Source: JBFMHD01 sp040752395 [NCBI: Candidatus Hydrogenedentota bacterium] (GTDB taxonomy: Bacteria; JBFMHD01). From it: a stretch of DNA of 16,257 nucleotides. Numbering within the stretch: position 1 is the stretch's first letter; each line of letters starts with the position of its first letter. The DNA is taken from assembly GCA_040752395.1 (NCBI GenBank), contig JBFMHD010000046.1:1-16257 (forward strand), written 5' to 3'. The notes beneath the pieces were generated by a model. It was not told where the DNA came from. It saw only the letters and a list, made by a program, of their open reading frames with translations, and made no database searches. This document shows positions 6,601 to 13,841 of the stretch, one piece after another. The position numbers and the translations under genes were made by a program.

Positions 6601-7773
6601 TTAAAAGTTTAAAGTGTTTTTGATTGCATCTACTATCATTTCTGGTTTTATAGCTATCATACAATAATTCCTGCCGCGCTCACATTCATCACGCTTGTAG
6701 TAGAGCTCACACGGAGAACAATAAAGGTTAGAATATAAATGTTTCCCGTTCACATAATCAGGATAGCCGCTTTGTTTAGGGGAGACAGGACCAAAAAGAG
6801 CTATGTATTTCTTTCTTAAAGCATAAGCAAGATGCATTGTAACGCTATCGAGAGAGATAACCAAGCAAGATAAATAAACACACGCGGCAAGTTCAAATAT
6901 GTCGGTTCTTAAATCAATAATGCCCGGCACTTCTTTAAGGAGTTTGGGTCTTAGTTTTTTTTCAAATTCGCCTGTTGCAAGGATTAAATTAAATTTATCA
7001 AGAGATATTAATTGGTTTAATAATTCGACCCAGTAGGTAGCAGGCCATAATTTAGGCTGCCATTTGGTACCAGGATGCACAAGTATCAGTGGTTTATTAT
7101 CTTTATTTATCTGTAATAATTTAAGTTTCATACTTTTTATAGCTTGTTCTGGCAGAGTTATCGTGTAATCAGAATTCGGTTGCGCACCTACATCTAAAGT
7201 AAGGGTGTTCAAATTATGCATAATATAATTACCATTTATTAATGAAAGATTTATATTGGGTTCAGTCGAATGGGTATACAATGAATGAAACCGGGGTAGA
7301 ACTGATTTTCTTGTAAGTAAAAGCGATTTTGAGAATCCTGTTGTGTAAGTCGTTTTACTGAATAATGAGGCGAGTTTTGTTAAATATGCTGAATATATCG
7401 AACCGGTAAAATCTATAATTATATCATATTTTTTAAAAATAAAGAAATATTTGATATATGATTTCAGTATCGAAAAAAACGATTGAGTATTTGTGTGATA
7501 GACATAATCGAATTTATGCTGGAGTAGATATACGGTTTTTAGATTTTTTGTTAATACACAGATATCTATTTTAGCAGAGGGGTATCTTTTAAATATAGAA
7601 TTTATGGCAGGTGATGTCATAAGGAGGTCGCCTATCGCATTAAGCTGGATTAAGAGTATGTTAGTGACAGGGCTATCAGCCTGTTTTACGACTCCAGACT
7701 TTTTCATTGAAGATAATAACAAGATTAAGATATAATGAAATATATATAAAAACATTTTTAATATTTTTTTCAT
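6601..7773 (-). CDS. Glycosyltransferase family 9 (heptosyltransferase-like)
   Basis: A GT-B glycosyltransferase of the WaaC/WaaF/RfaF type that transfers a sugar from an activated donor onto a cell-surface glycan such as the LPS core. The 390 residues include a hydrophobic N-terminal helix (about 8-22) that is longer than usual and may anchor it to the membrane. The typical N-terminal ILLIQLNAIGDLLMTSPAI follows (39-57; G48, D49). The donor half has LILVHPGTKWQPKLWP (229-244), SLDSVTMHLAYAL (307-319, family pattern SnDSGPmHlA) and ALFGPVSP (325-332). A C-terminal cysteine set (C352, C355, C364, C371) matches the 'C.PC....C......CM..I' tail seen in many members. ATG overlaps the stop of the radical SAM gene (ATGA), with GGAG nearby, so the two are coupled. 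It is the last gene of the minus-strand operon. Confidence 0.88.
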   Translation of the reverse strand: MKKILKMFLYIFHYILILLLSSMKKSGVVKQADSPVTNILLIQLNAIGDLLMTSPAINSIFKRYPSAKIDICVLTKNLKTVYLLQHKFDYVYHTNTQSFFSILKSYIKYFFIFKKYDIIIDFTGSIYSAYLTKLASLFSKTTYTTGFSKSLLLTRKSVLPRFHSLYTHSTEPNINLSLINGNYIMHNLNTLTLDVGAQPNSDYTITLPEQAIKSMKLKLLQINKDNKPLILVHPGTKWQPKLWPATYWVELLNQLISLDKFNLILATGEFEKKLRPKLLKEVPGIIDLRTDIFELAACVYLSCLVISLDSVTMHLAYALRKKYIALFGPVSPKQSGYPDYVNGKHLYSNLYCSPCELYYKRDECERGRNYCMIAIKPEMIVDAIKNTLNF

Positions 7774-8831
7774 TTAATCATCTCCATCTTGCAGCACCCG
7801 ATACATACCGGATAAACCTTATTACAAAAGAGTTTTCTAAACCTCCTGTAGCTATTATTATTTATCAACTTATACAGAGGACTTTCCTTTAGATTACCAA
7901 TTTTGAAATTAAGACAGGGATAGATATCGCCGTAAGGTGAGATACGGGTAGAGGTGTATAGCATATCACAATAATAATTTTTTGTATTAAAAGAATAATT
8001 ATAGTAATTGAGCACGTCATCGAGTTTTATATTTGGAGAGAATGTAAATAAGAGGTTCAGTTCCTGAGTCTTATTTAATATTTTAATTAATTTTTCTTTT
8101 AATAATTTTATGTCTATTCTGGGTAAATCATTTAGCGGTGATATAGAGAGGTCAATCTTATTTTTCAAACGTAATGCTGACCTTTCAAAAGACGGGTCAA
8201 GTAATTGAAAAGAGAGAGAATCACAGCCAGCTGATTTTACTATATCAGGGATCATATCAAGTACAGATACATTTTCTTCCAAAATGACTGAATTAACATT
8301 AATGATAGGGTAGGAGCCCCCGAGTTCTTTTTTTAAATTAGCCAACATTTTTATAGCATTTATAGCTTTTTCAAATGAAAGATTATTATTCCGAATTTTG
8401 TTATGTGTCTTCTCGTCACCATCTATTGAGATACCGACAGCATTAATTTTCAAATCGATTAATTTTTTTGCTATCATTTCCGTTATAAGATACCCATTTG
8501 TTCCAATCACTATATTAAATCGTTTAGCTGCAAATTCGAGGAGTGTAATAAATTCTTTTTTAACAAAAGGTTCGCCGCCTGTAAAAGCTACATTACTTTT
8601 GTAAGGGAATTGTTTTAATATATTTAGCCACTCAGCAGTCGACAATTCTTCTCTACTCTGGATCTCACTCTGTTTTTTATAAATCTCCTGTAAAAAACTG
8701 CACATATTGCAGTTTAGATTACATCTATAAGTTATTTCTATTGTATAGTTTCGGCAGGGCAGCACGTAACCAGTATTGATGAATTTAGGGAAACCATAGT
8801 AAATAGTTTTGAGAATAGATTTGAGAAACAT
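7770..8831 (-). CDS. Radical SAM protein with SPASM-like C-terminus
   Basis: A 353-residue radical SAM enzyme. C37-x3-C41-x2-C44 (YRCNLNCNMCSF) binds the 4Fe-4S cluster that cleaves S-adenosylmethionine. FTGGEPF (83-89) is the SAM-binding GGE motif. GTNGYLI and ISIDGD further along fit beta strands of the partial TIM barrel. The C-terminus has C288, then PYGDIYPC (C306) and C336/C343/C346/C347, a SPASM or twitch-type arrangement for additional clusters, as in peptide or protein modifying enzymes. The substrate is unknown. I found no short precursor-peptide gene beside it. It sits 3 bases after the DUF2752 gene and overlaps the GT9 gene by 4 bases, so it probably works in the same surface or glycan-related process. 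Confidence 0.88.
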   Translation of the reverse strand: MFLKSILKTIYYGFPKFINTGYVLPCRNYTIEITYRCNLNCNMCSFLQEIYKKQSEIQSREELSTAEWLNILKQFPYKSNVAFTGGEPFVKKEFITLLEFAAKRFNIVIGTNGYLITEMIAKKLIDLKINAVGISIDGDEKTHNKIRNNNLSFEKAINAIKMLANLKKELGGSYPIINVNSVILEENVSVLDMIPDIVKSAGCDSLSFQLLDPSFERSALRLKNKIDLSISPLNDLPRIDIKLLKEKLIKILNKTQELNLLFTFSPNIKLDDVLNYYNYSFNTKNYYCDMLYTSTRISPYGDIYPCLNFKIGNLKESPLYKLINNNSYRRFRKLFCNKVYPVCIGCCKMEMIK

Positions 8832-8834
8832 ATT

Positions 8835-9260
8835 TTAGAAACCCATAATAATCAGGTATATCCAGATAGCAAATATTAAAACCACAAAAAGAGATAATAT
8901 GATTTTTGAATCTTGGGCTGTAATATTTACGATTCTGATTCGAGGTAATTTAAATAATAAAACTATCAAAGAATAAACGATAAATAAAACAATAAACAAA
9001 TAAATAAAGAAGAATAAAGGATTATACAAAAAGGCAGAAATAAAGTTAAGATTAATAAATTGTTCAAATGAACGTGTCATACCGCAGGAAGGGCAGGGAA
9101 GAGAAGTTATAGTTTTGAAGGGACATATAAATAGTGACGAGAAGTAGAAAAAATATTTTTTAAATATCAATATTATCATACCGAGCCCGATAAATATTGA
9201 GGTATAAATGAGTTCTATATCCAGTTCCCGGTCCTGTTTATATTTTAATATAATTTTCAT
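8835..9260 (-). CDS. DUF2752 small membrane protein
   Basis: A 141-residue integral membrane protein with about three hydrophobic segments (17-34, 78-104 and 118-139). Between the first two lies the DUF2752 signature: CPF (46-48), PCPSCGMTRS (55-64, family PCPGCGlTRa) and A..YNPL (76-82). The family's function is unknown, and its conserved Cys residues suggest a redox or metal role. First gene of the minus-strand operon, followed by the radical SAM gene after 3 bases. No good ribosome-binding site precedes ATG 9260. A possible promoter lies at 9291-9319 on the minus strand, overlapping the gap promoter. Confidence 0.85.
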   Translation of the reverse strand: MKIILKYKQDRELDIELIYTSIFIGLGMIILIFKKYFFYFSSLFICPFKTITSLPCPSCGMTRSFEQFINLNFISAFLYNPLFFFIYLFIVLFIVYSLIVLLFKLPRIRIVNITAQDSKIILSLFVVLIFAIWIYLIIMGF

Positions 9261-9269
9261 AAATATATT

Positions 9270-10341
<1,072 letters not shown>

Positions 10342-10375
10342 AAAGTAAAGAGATAGAGGTAAGAAGCGCACTGTT

Positions 10376-10412
10376 CTATTGTCCTGGCTGCTTTATGTGG
10401 CCAGGATAATAG
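10376..10412 (+). terminator. 13-bp hairpin after gap
   Basis: CTATTGTCCTGGC (10376-10388) pairs with GCCAGGATAATAG (10400-10412), with one G-T pair and an 11-base loop. CTGT (10371-10374) and ACAG (10413-10416) can extend it past a single bulged base. No U-tract follows, so it is not a canonical intrinsic terminator. It may protect the 3' end of gap mRNA or lower read-through into pgk. Confidence 0.55.
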
Positions 10413-10555
10413 ACAGCCGGGAATAGTCAACATTCTTTCGAGAGGTCTCTTTTAAAACCCTGTTTATCGCATCTAAAGATGCTCACTACTTGCGCTCTAC
10501 ACAAAGGATGAAAAACTAAAGATGATATGAAAAGAGTCGTGAGTCACAAGTCGCA

Positions 10556-10584
10556 AGTCGTGAGTCAAAACAGGACTCAAGACT
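10556..10584 (+). repeat. Inverted repeat in the gap-pgk spacer
   Basis: AGTCGTGAGTC (10556-10566) against GACTCAAGACT (10574-10584), with one mismatch and a 7-base loop. CAAGACTTTTC follows. It is built from the same words as the neighbouring direct repeats (GTCGTGAGTC, GACTCAA), so the hairpin may be a by-product of the repeats. Confidence 0.45.
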
Positions 10585-10613
10585 CAAGACTTTTCAGCAG
10601 GCTTTTGGCTTTT

Positions 10614-10647
10614 GGCTCCAGCCGGCTGTAGTCCGTAGCCTGTAGCC
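10614..10647 (+). repeat. 34-base GC-rich intergenic module, copy 2 of 3
   Basis: Identical in all 34 bases to 2760-2793 and 12487-12520. Here it is joined almost directly to the 31-base leader, with only CGA (10648-10650) between them. Confidence 0.9.
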
Positions 10648-10650
10648 CGA

Positions 10651-10681
10651 ATTATTAGAGTTACAACGTTTTTCAGAGGAG
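10651..10681 (+). promoter_or_regulatory. 31-base repeated leader with Shine-Dalgarno, copy B
   Basis: One base from the common sequence: its seventeenth base is C instead of T, which turns the internal ATG into ACG. AGAGGAG (10675-10681) lies five bases before ATG 10687. An in-frame stop (10636-10638) lies in the upstream module, so the element cannot be translated from further upstream. Confidence 0.8.
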
Positions 10682-10686
10682 CTATT

Positions 10687-10968
10687 ATGGAATGGGTTAT
10701 AACAATGATGACGCTTGTAGCAGGCTGTGTTACAATAGCCTGGTTTATCCGTGATGTGAGAAAAGAGAATAGTAAAATATTAAAATCTATGCTTGATGTT
10801 CAGAAGACGTCACTCGATGTTCAGAGAGAAATGGCCCAAATACTGGTAAAGATAGAGGAGGGGCAACGAGAAGGGTTCAGGATGTTAAGTGAAGATATGA
10901 CAAAATTGGGTGCGATATTTGAAAGAGTGTGTGTGATATTTGAGAGGGTGTCACTTGCAGATAGATAA
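10687..10968 (+). CDS. Small membrane-anchored coiled-coil protein
   Basis: A 93-residue protein. One N-terminal transmembrane helix (about 3-20, WVITMMTLVAGCVTIAWFI) is followed by a charged helix with heptad-like spacing (about 25-90) that should form a coiled coil in the cytoplasm or periplasm. Two internal repeats are visible: LDVQ occurs twice about 7 residues apart (36-39, 43-46), and IFERV occurs twice 7 residues apart. The second is a 21-base DNA repeat (10912-10932 and 10933-10953), so the tail grew by duplication. I know no function. It lies between gap and pgk, and repeat modules bracket it on both sides, which suggests a cassette rather than a glycolytic partner. Its ribosome-binding site comes from the repeated leader, which supports that it is translated. 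Confidence 0.72.
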   Translation: MEWVITMMTLVAGCVTIAWFIRDVRKENSKILKSMLDVQKTSLDVQREMAQILVKIEEGQREGFRMLSEDMTKLGAIFERVCVIFERVSLADR

Positions 10969-10972
10969 ACAT

Positions 10973-11004
10973 ATTGAAAGATTAAAAGATTAAAAGATTG
11001 AAAG
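10973..11004 (+). repeat. Four tandem 8-base units
   Basis: ATTGAAAG, ATTAAAAG, ATTAAAAG and ATTGAAAG follow one another without gaps, five bases after the stop of the coiled-coil gene. The outer and inner units match each other in pairs. Confidence 0.8.
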
Positions 11005-11026
11005 AATACGGCGGAGTTAGAAGTTA

Positions 11027-11054
11027 GGAGTTCGTAATAATAGCTCCGAACTCC
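11027..11054 (+). terminator. 8-bp hairpin before pgk
   Basis: GGAGTTCG (11027-11034) pairs perfectly with CGAACTCC (11047-11054) around a 12-base loop. GAACTTTTTCAG follows, so it looks terminator-like, yet it ends only 27 bases before the pgk start. GAACTTTTTCAGATGAGG resembles the end of the 31-base leader (TGTTTTTCAGAGGAG) and may be a decayed copy. The pgk ribosome-binding site GAGGTGA is at 11069-11075. Confidence 0.45.
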
Positions 11055-11081
11055 GAACTTTTTCAGATGAGGTGAGATGAT

Positions 11082-12344
11082 ATGGATAAAAAGAGTGTAA
11101 AAGATATAGATATAAGAGATAAACGAGTTATTATGCGAGTTGATTTTAATGTTCCTATGAAAGATGGGATAGTTCAGGATGATACTCGGATTAAAGCCTC
11201 GCTACCTACAATAAAATATATCCTTGAACAGAATGTAAAGAGTTTAGTGCTTATGTCTCATTTAGGTGACCCTAAAAAGGATAAAGAAAAAGCTAAAGAG
11301 AAAGCAGAAAAAGAGGGGAAGCATTTTGATGAAAAGAAGTATTTAGAGTCGAAACATATGATGGCGCCTGTTGCAAAGGTACTTTCTCAACTCATTAATA
11401 AAGAAGTGAAATTAGCGCCTGCTTGCATCGGTAAGGAAACAGAGACAATGGTTAATTCGTTAGAACCAGGTGAAATTCTTCTACTTGAGAATACGCGGTT
11501 TCATAGAGAAGAGACATCAAAAGACGAGACTGAACGTAAAAAGATGGCTCAGGCTCTGGCTAAATATGGTGATATTTATGTTAATGATGCGTTTGGAACT
11601 GCGCATCGACCACATGCATCAACCGAGACCATTGCTTTGTATCTCCCAGCAGTTGCAGGCTTTTTAATGGAGAAAGAACTCGAATATTTACAAGAAAAAG
11701 TAGTTAAGAATCCTGTAAAACCCTTTGTTGCGATTATAGGTGGTGCTAAAATTTCCTCGAAGATAGCTGTGCTTGAAAGCCTGCTTTCTAAAGTTGACCA
11801 TCTACTTATAGGTGGTGGTATGACTTATACATTTTTAAAATCACTGAATATATCAATCGGGGACTCATTAGTAGAGGATGATATGCTCGAGATTTGTAAA
11901 AATATTTTAGAAAAGGCAAAAGAGAAAAGAGTAAATCTGGTTTTACCGCTTGACCACGTAGTCGCAAAAGAATTCTCAAATGAAGCTTTATCAGAACAGA
12001 CAGAGACAGAATCAATAGAGCCCGGCTGGATAGGTATGGACATCGGACCAAAAACTTTAGAAAAGTTTAAAAATATAATTCAGAGCGCAAAAACAGTTTT
12101 CTGGAACGGGCCTATGGGTGTATTTGAGTTCCCGAAATTTGCGACCGCGACAAATACAATTGCCAGGATTTTAGCTGAACTTAAGGGAGCAACCACAGTA
12201 ATAGGTGGTGGTGATTCTGTATCAGCGGTGAACCAGGCTGGTGTAGCAGATAAAATGTCCCATATCTCAACAGGTGGTGGTGCATCACTTGAGCTTGTTG
12301 AAGGTAAAATTCTACCAGGGGTCGCAGCACTGAATGATAAATAA
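11082..12344 (+). CDS. pgk: Phosphoglycerate kinase
   Basis: 1,3-bisphosphoglycerate plus ADP gives 3-phosphoglycerate plus ATP, the step after gap. The 420 residues are longer than the usual ~390-400 because of a Lys/Glu-rich insert after the SHLG motif (about 64-91). Visible motifs are RVDFNVP (19-25), DDTRIKASLPTI (33-44, R36), SHLGDP (59-64), LENTRFHREE (135-144, R139), NDAFGTAHRPHAS (168-180), GGAKISSKI (220-228), WNGPMGVFE (341-349), GGGDS (375-379) and TGGGASLE (397-404). The oddity is at 63: the family SHLGRP has Asp in place of the Arg that in yeast (R65) contacts 3-phosphoglycerate. The other substrate residues are kept. With the insert, this may be a subfamily trait. Ribosome-binding site GAGGTGA is at 11069-11075. 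Confidence 0.97.
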   Translation: MDKKSVKDIDIRDKRVIMRVDFNVPMKDGIVQDDTRIKASLPTIKYILEQNVKSLVLMSHLGDPKKDKEKAKEKAEKEGKHFDEKKYLESKHMMAPVAKVLSQLINKEVKLAPACIGKETETMVNSLEPGEILLLENTRFHREETSKDETERKKMAQALAKYGDIYVNDAFGTAHRPHASTETIALYLPAVAGFLMEKELEYLQEKVVKNPVKPFVAIIGGAKISSKIAVLESLLSKVDHLLIGGGMTYTFLKSLNISIGDSLVEDDMLEICKNILEKAKEKRVNLVLPLDHVVAKEFSNEALSEQTETESIEPGWIGMDIGPKTLEKFKNIIQSAKTVFWNGPMGVFEFPKFATATNTIARILAELKGATTVIGGGDSVSAVNQAGVADKMSHISTGGGASLELVEGKILPGVAALNDK

Positions 12345-12351
12345 TTGAATC

Positions 12352-12375
12352 GTAAGTCATCAGTATTTGACTTAC
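12352..12375 (+). terminator. 8-bp hairpin after pgk
   Basis: GTAAGTCA (12352-12359) pairs perfectly with TGACTTAC (12368-12375) around the loop TCAGTATT, eight bases after the pgk stop. No run of T follows directly, so termination is possible but not certain. Confidence 0.45.
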
Positions 12376-12486
12376 AACTTATTGACTGATTTTATGACTC
12401 TTGACTCTAGACTTTTCAGCAGGCTACAGACTACAGACTTCAGATTGGAGACTACAGGCTCTTCAGGCTTCAGGCTCCGGGCTTTT

Positions 12487-12520
12487 GGCTCCAGCCGGCT
12501 GTAGTCCGTAGCCTGTAGCC
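12487..12520 (+). repeat. 34-base GC-rich intergenic module, copy 3 of 3
   Basis: Identical to the copies at 2760-2793 and 10614-10647. TGTACCCCGA (12521-12530) joins it to leader copy C. Copy 1 also continues with TGTACCC, so copies 1 and 3 share a longer match, while copy 2 lacks one TGTA unit. Confidence 0.9.
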
Positions 12521-12530
12521 TGTACCCCGA

Positions 12531-12561
12531 ATTATTAGAGTTACAATGTTTTTCAAAGGAG
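12531..12561 (+). promoter_or_regulatory. 31-base repeated leader with Shine-Dalgarno, copy C
   Basis: One base from the common sequence (AAAGGAG instead of AGAGGAG). It is placed five bases before ATG 12567, like copies B and D, but the frame behind it closes after ten codons. A hairpin, GCGGTG (12569-12574) with CACCGC (12580-12585), starts in that ATG. Either a gene once stood here or the mini-ORF is a leader peptide. Confidence 0.75.
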
Positions 12562-12566
12562 TCATC

Positions 12567-12599
12567 ATGCGGTGTGTTGCACCGCTACACAAAGCCTGA
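12567..12599 (+). CDS. 10-codon mini-ORF (MRCVAPLHKA) upstream of tpiA
   Basis: ATG with an AAAGGAG ribosome-binding site at ideal spacing, ten codons, then TGA. It would be translated if the leader works as in its other copies. Its first codons lie in a 6-bp hairpin (12569-12585). The part from CTACACAAAG onward resembles non-coding DNA at 10496-10516, so it may be only repeat sequence. It could be a remnant or an upstream ORF that affects tpiA, 88 bases further on. Confidence 0.25.
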   Translation: MRCVAPLHKA

Positions 12600-12650
12600 A
12601 AAACCAGATTCAGACGTTTTCTTGCCTCTTGCTTCTTGCTTCTACTTGAT

Positions 12651-12681
12651 ATTATTAGAGTTAGAATGTTTTTCAGAGGAG
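12651..12681 (+). promoter_or_regulatory. 31-base repeated leader with Shine-Dalgarno, copy D
   Basis: One base from the common sequence (fourteenth base G instead of C). AGAGGAG (12675-12681) lies five bases before ATG 12687 of tpiA. It shares the upstream words TTGCTTCTACTTGAT with copy A, whereas copies B and C share a CCCGA junction, so two subtypes exist. Confidence 0.8.
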
Positions 12682-12686
12682 AAAAA

Positions 12687-13439
12687 ATGAGAAGACCTGT
12701 GATTGCAGGTAACTGGAAGATGTATAAGACAATAAGTGAGGCACTCGAACTTGTTCGTCAGCTTAAAGTGAGGGTTAGTGATTGTAAAGACAGAGACATT
12801 GTTGTCTGCCCTTCGTTTACTGCGCTTCGGTCTGTTTATGAAATTATTAAAGATTCAAATATAAAACTTGGTGCACAGAATTTATATCCACAAAAAGAGG
12901 GTGCGTATACAGGTGAGATATCACCGGTTATGTTAAAAGATGTAGGATGTGATTACGTGATTTTAGGTCATTCTGAGAGAAGAACTTACATTAAAGAAAC
13001 AGATGAATTTATTAACAAAAAGGTTAAGATCGCTCTTTCTATCGGGTTAACACCGATTGTGTGTATAGGCGAGACACTGGAACAAAGAGAAAAAGGTCTA
13101 ACAGAATCGATTGTAAAAACACAGTTTGAAGGTTCTTTTGCTGGACTTGATAAAGAGATGGTTTTGAAAATAATTATTGCTTATGAGCCTGTATGGGCAA
13201 TAGGGACCGGGAAGACCGCTACTCCGGAAGATGCTGATTATGTTCAGGGGTTTATAAGGGGATTGATAAAAAACAGATATGATGAAGAGACAGCGGCAAA
13301 TGTCAGAATACAATATGGTGGTAGTGTTAAACCTGAGAACATTGATGAATTGATGAAAAAAGAGAACATAGATGGTGTTCTTGTAGGTGGTGCGAGTTTG
13401 AACTTCGAATCTTTTGTAAGGATAGTGAAGTTTCAGTAG
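12687..13439 (+). CDS. tpiA: Triosephosphate isomerase
   Basis: Interconverts dihydroxyacetone phosphate and glyceraldehyde-3-phosphate, a cytoplasmic (beta/alpha)8 barrel. From ATG 12687 the 250-residue length is typical. Motifs are AGNWKM (7-12, N9 and K11), GAQNLYP (62-68), ILGHSERR (92-99, catalytic H95), CIGETLEQRE (126-135), AYEPVWAIGTGKTATPEDA (165-183, catalytic E167; the phosphate loop is intact) and IQYGGSVKPEN near the C-terminus. The ATG is chosen because the N-terminal AGNWKM lies at the family position and the repeated leader ends in AGAGGAG five bases upstream. An in-frame TTG at 12636 would add 17 residues encoded by repeat DNA. It completes the gap-pgk-tpiA series. A small hairpin, GGGTC (13443-13447) with GACCC (13452-13456), follows the stop. 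Confidence 0.97.
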   Translation: MRRPVIAGNWKMYKTISEALELVRQLKVRVSDCKDRDIVVCPSFTALRSVYEIIKDSNIKLGAQNLYPQKEGAYTGEISPVMLKDVGCDYVILGHSERRTYIKETDEFINKKVKIALSIGLTPIVCIGETLEQREKGLTESIVKTQFEGSFAGLDKEMVLKIIIAYEPVWAIGTGKTATPEDADYVQGFIRGLIKNRYDEETAANVRIQYGGSVKPENIDELMKKENIDGVLVGGASLNFESFVRIVKFQ

Positions 13440-13478
13440 TGAGGGTCACAAGACCCGAAGAAGAAGTAATAATATGTT

Positions 13479-13507
13479 TTGACTTTAATTACATGTATAT
13501 GTATTAA
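13479..13507 (+). promoter_or_regulatory. Sigma-70 type promoter of the MNT-HEPN pair, nearly leaderless
   Basis: TTGACT (13479-13484), a 17-base spacer and TATTAA (13502-13507). The predicted start of transcription, about 13514, lies only a few bases before ATG 13518, and no Shine-Dalgarno precedes that ATG. The mRNA would therefore be close to leaderless. Confidence 0.55.
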
Positions 13508-13517
13508 CAGATTATTT

Positions 13518-13841
13518 ATGCAGGAAATAACTATAGATGAAATAACTCGGGAGTTCTCAGATACATTAAAAAGACAACTAGGGAGCCATATTAAAAACAT
13601 AATTTTATTCGGTTCAAGAGCGAGGAGCGATTATAGTAATTGGTCTGATTATGATTTTTTAGTAATTGTTGACAAGAAAAATAAAGGGATGAGGGAAATA
13701 TTACTGGATAATGCTGTTTTTATTATGAATAAATACTATGCTTTAGTCTCATGCCTACTATGGGAAGAAAAAGAATGGGAATTTAAAAAAAATATACCCA
13801 TAGGTCTAAATATCTTAAAAGAGGGTATAATTTTACGATGA
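13518..13841 (+). CDS. MNT-type nucleotidyltransferase, antitoxin of a HEPN-MNT pair
   Basis: A 107-residue minimal nucleotidyltransferase. The catalytic signature FGSRARSDYSNWSDYDFLVIV (31-51) has G32-S33 and the SDxD pair D44/D46, as in polymerase-beta-type transferases. In characterised MNT-HEPN systems the MNT protein neutralises its HEPN partner by adding AMP to it; that activity is assumed here from the family. The C-terminal CLLWEEKEWEF segment may carry the third acidic residue. The start is chosen as ATG 13518. An in-frame TTG at 13479 would add 13 hydrophobic residues but coincides with the -35 box. The stop overlaps the start of the HEPN gene (ATGA), a typical two-gene toxin-antitoxin layout. 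It is likely an acquired accessory module next to tpiA. Confidence 0.85.
   Translation: MQEITIDEITREFSDTLKRQLGSHIKNIILFGSRARSDYSNWSDYDFLVIVDKKNKGMREILLDNAVFIMNKYYALVSCLLWEEKEWEFKKNIPIGLNILKEGIILR

Larger units (their letters stand above)
10342..10686 (+). repeat. 345-base non-coding spacer made of hairpins and repeat modules
   Basis: After gap comes a 13-bp hairpin (10376-10412). ATCGCATCTAAAGATGC and GCTCTACACAAAGGATGAAAAAC (the latter partly shared with 12584-12607) follow. A run of degenerate 'AGTCGTGAGTC' words comes next, in which 10556-10566 pairs 10 of 11 with 10574-10584. Then come ACTTTTCAGCAGGC (shared with 12411-12424), two GGCTTTT units, the 34-base module (10614-10647) and the 31-base leader (10651-10681). 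I see no gene. Short tandem words throughout suggest slippage-driven growth. Confidence 0.75.
12345..12686 (+). repeat. 342-base non-coding spacer, richest repeat mosaic in the window
   Basis: In order: an 8-bp hairpin (12352-12375), words of the type TTGACTCTAGAC, ACTTTTCAGCAGGC (shared with the gap spacer), degenerate tandem words (CAGACTACAGAC, CTTCAGGCTTCAGGC), the 34-base module (12487-12520), leader copy C (12531-12561) with a 10-codon ORF, TTCTTGCCTCTTGCTTCTTG (12617-12636) and leader copy D (12651-12681). CAGGCTACAGACTACAG (12420-12436) pairs 16 of 17 with 12499-12515, so a large hairpin could form. Apart from the mini-ORF I see no gene. Confidence 0.75.
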
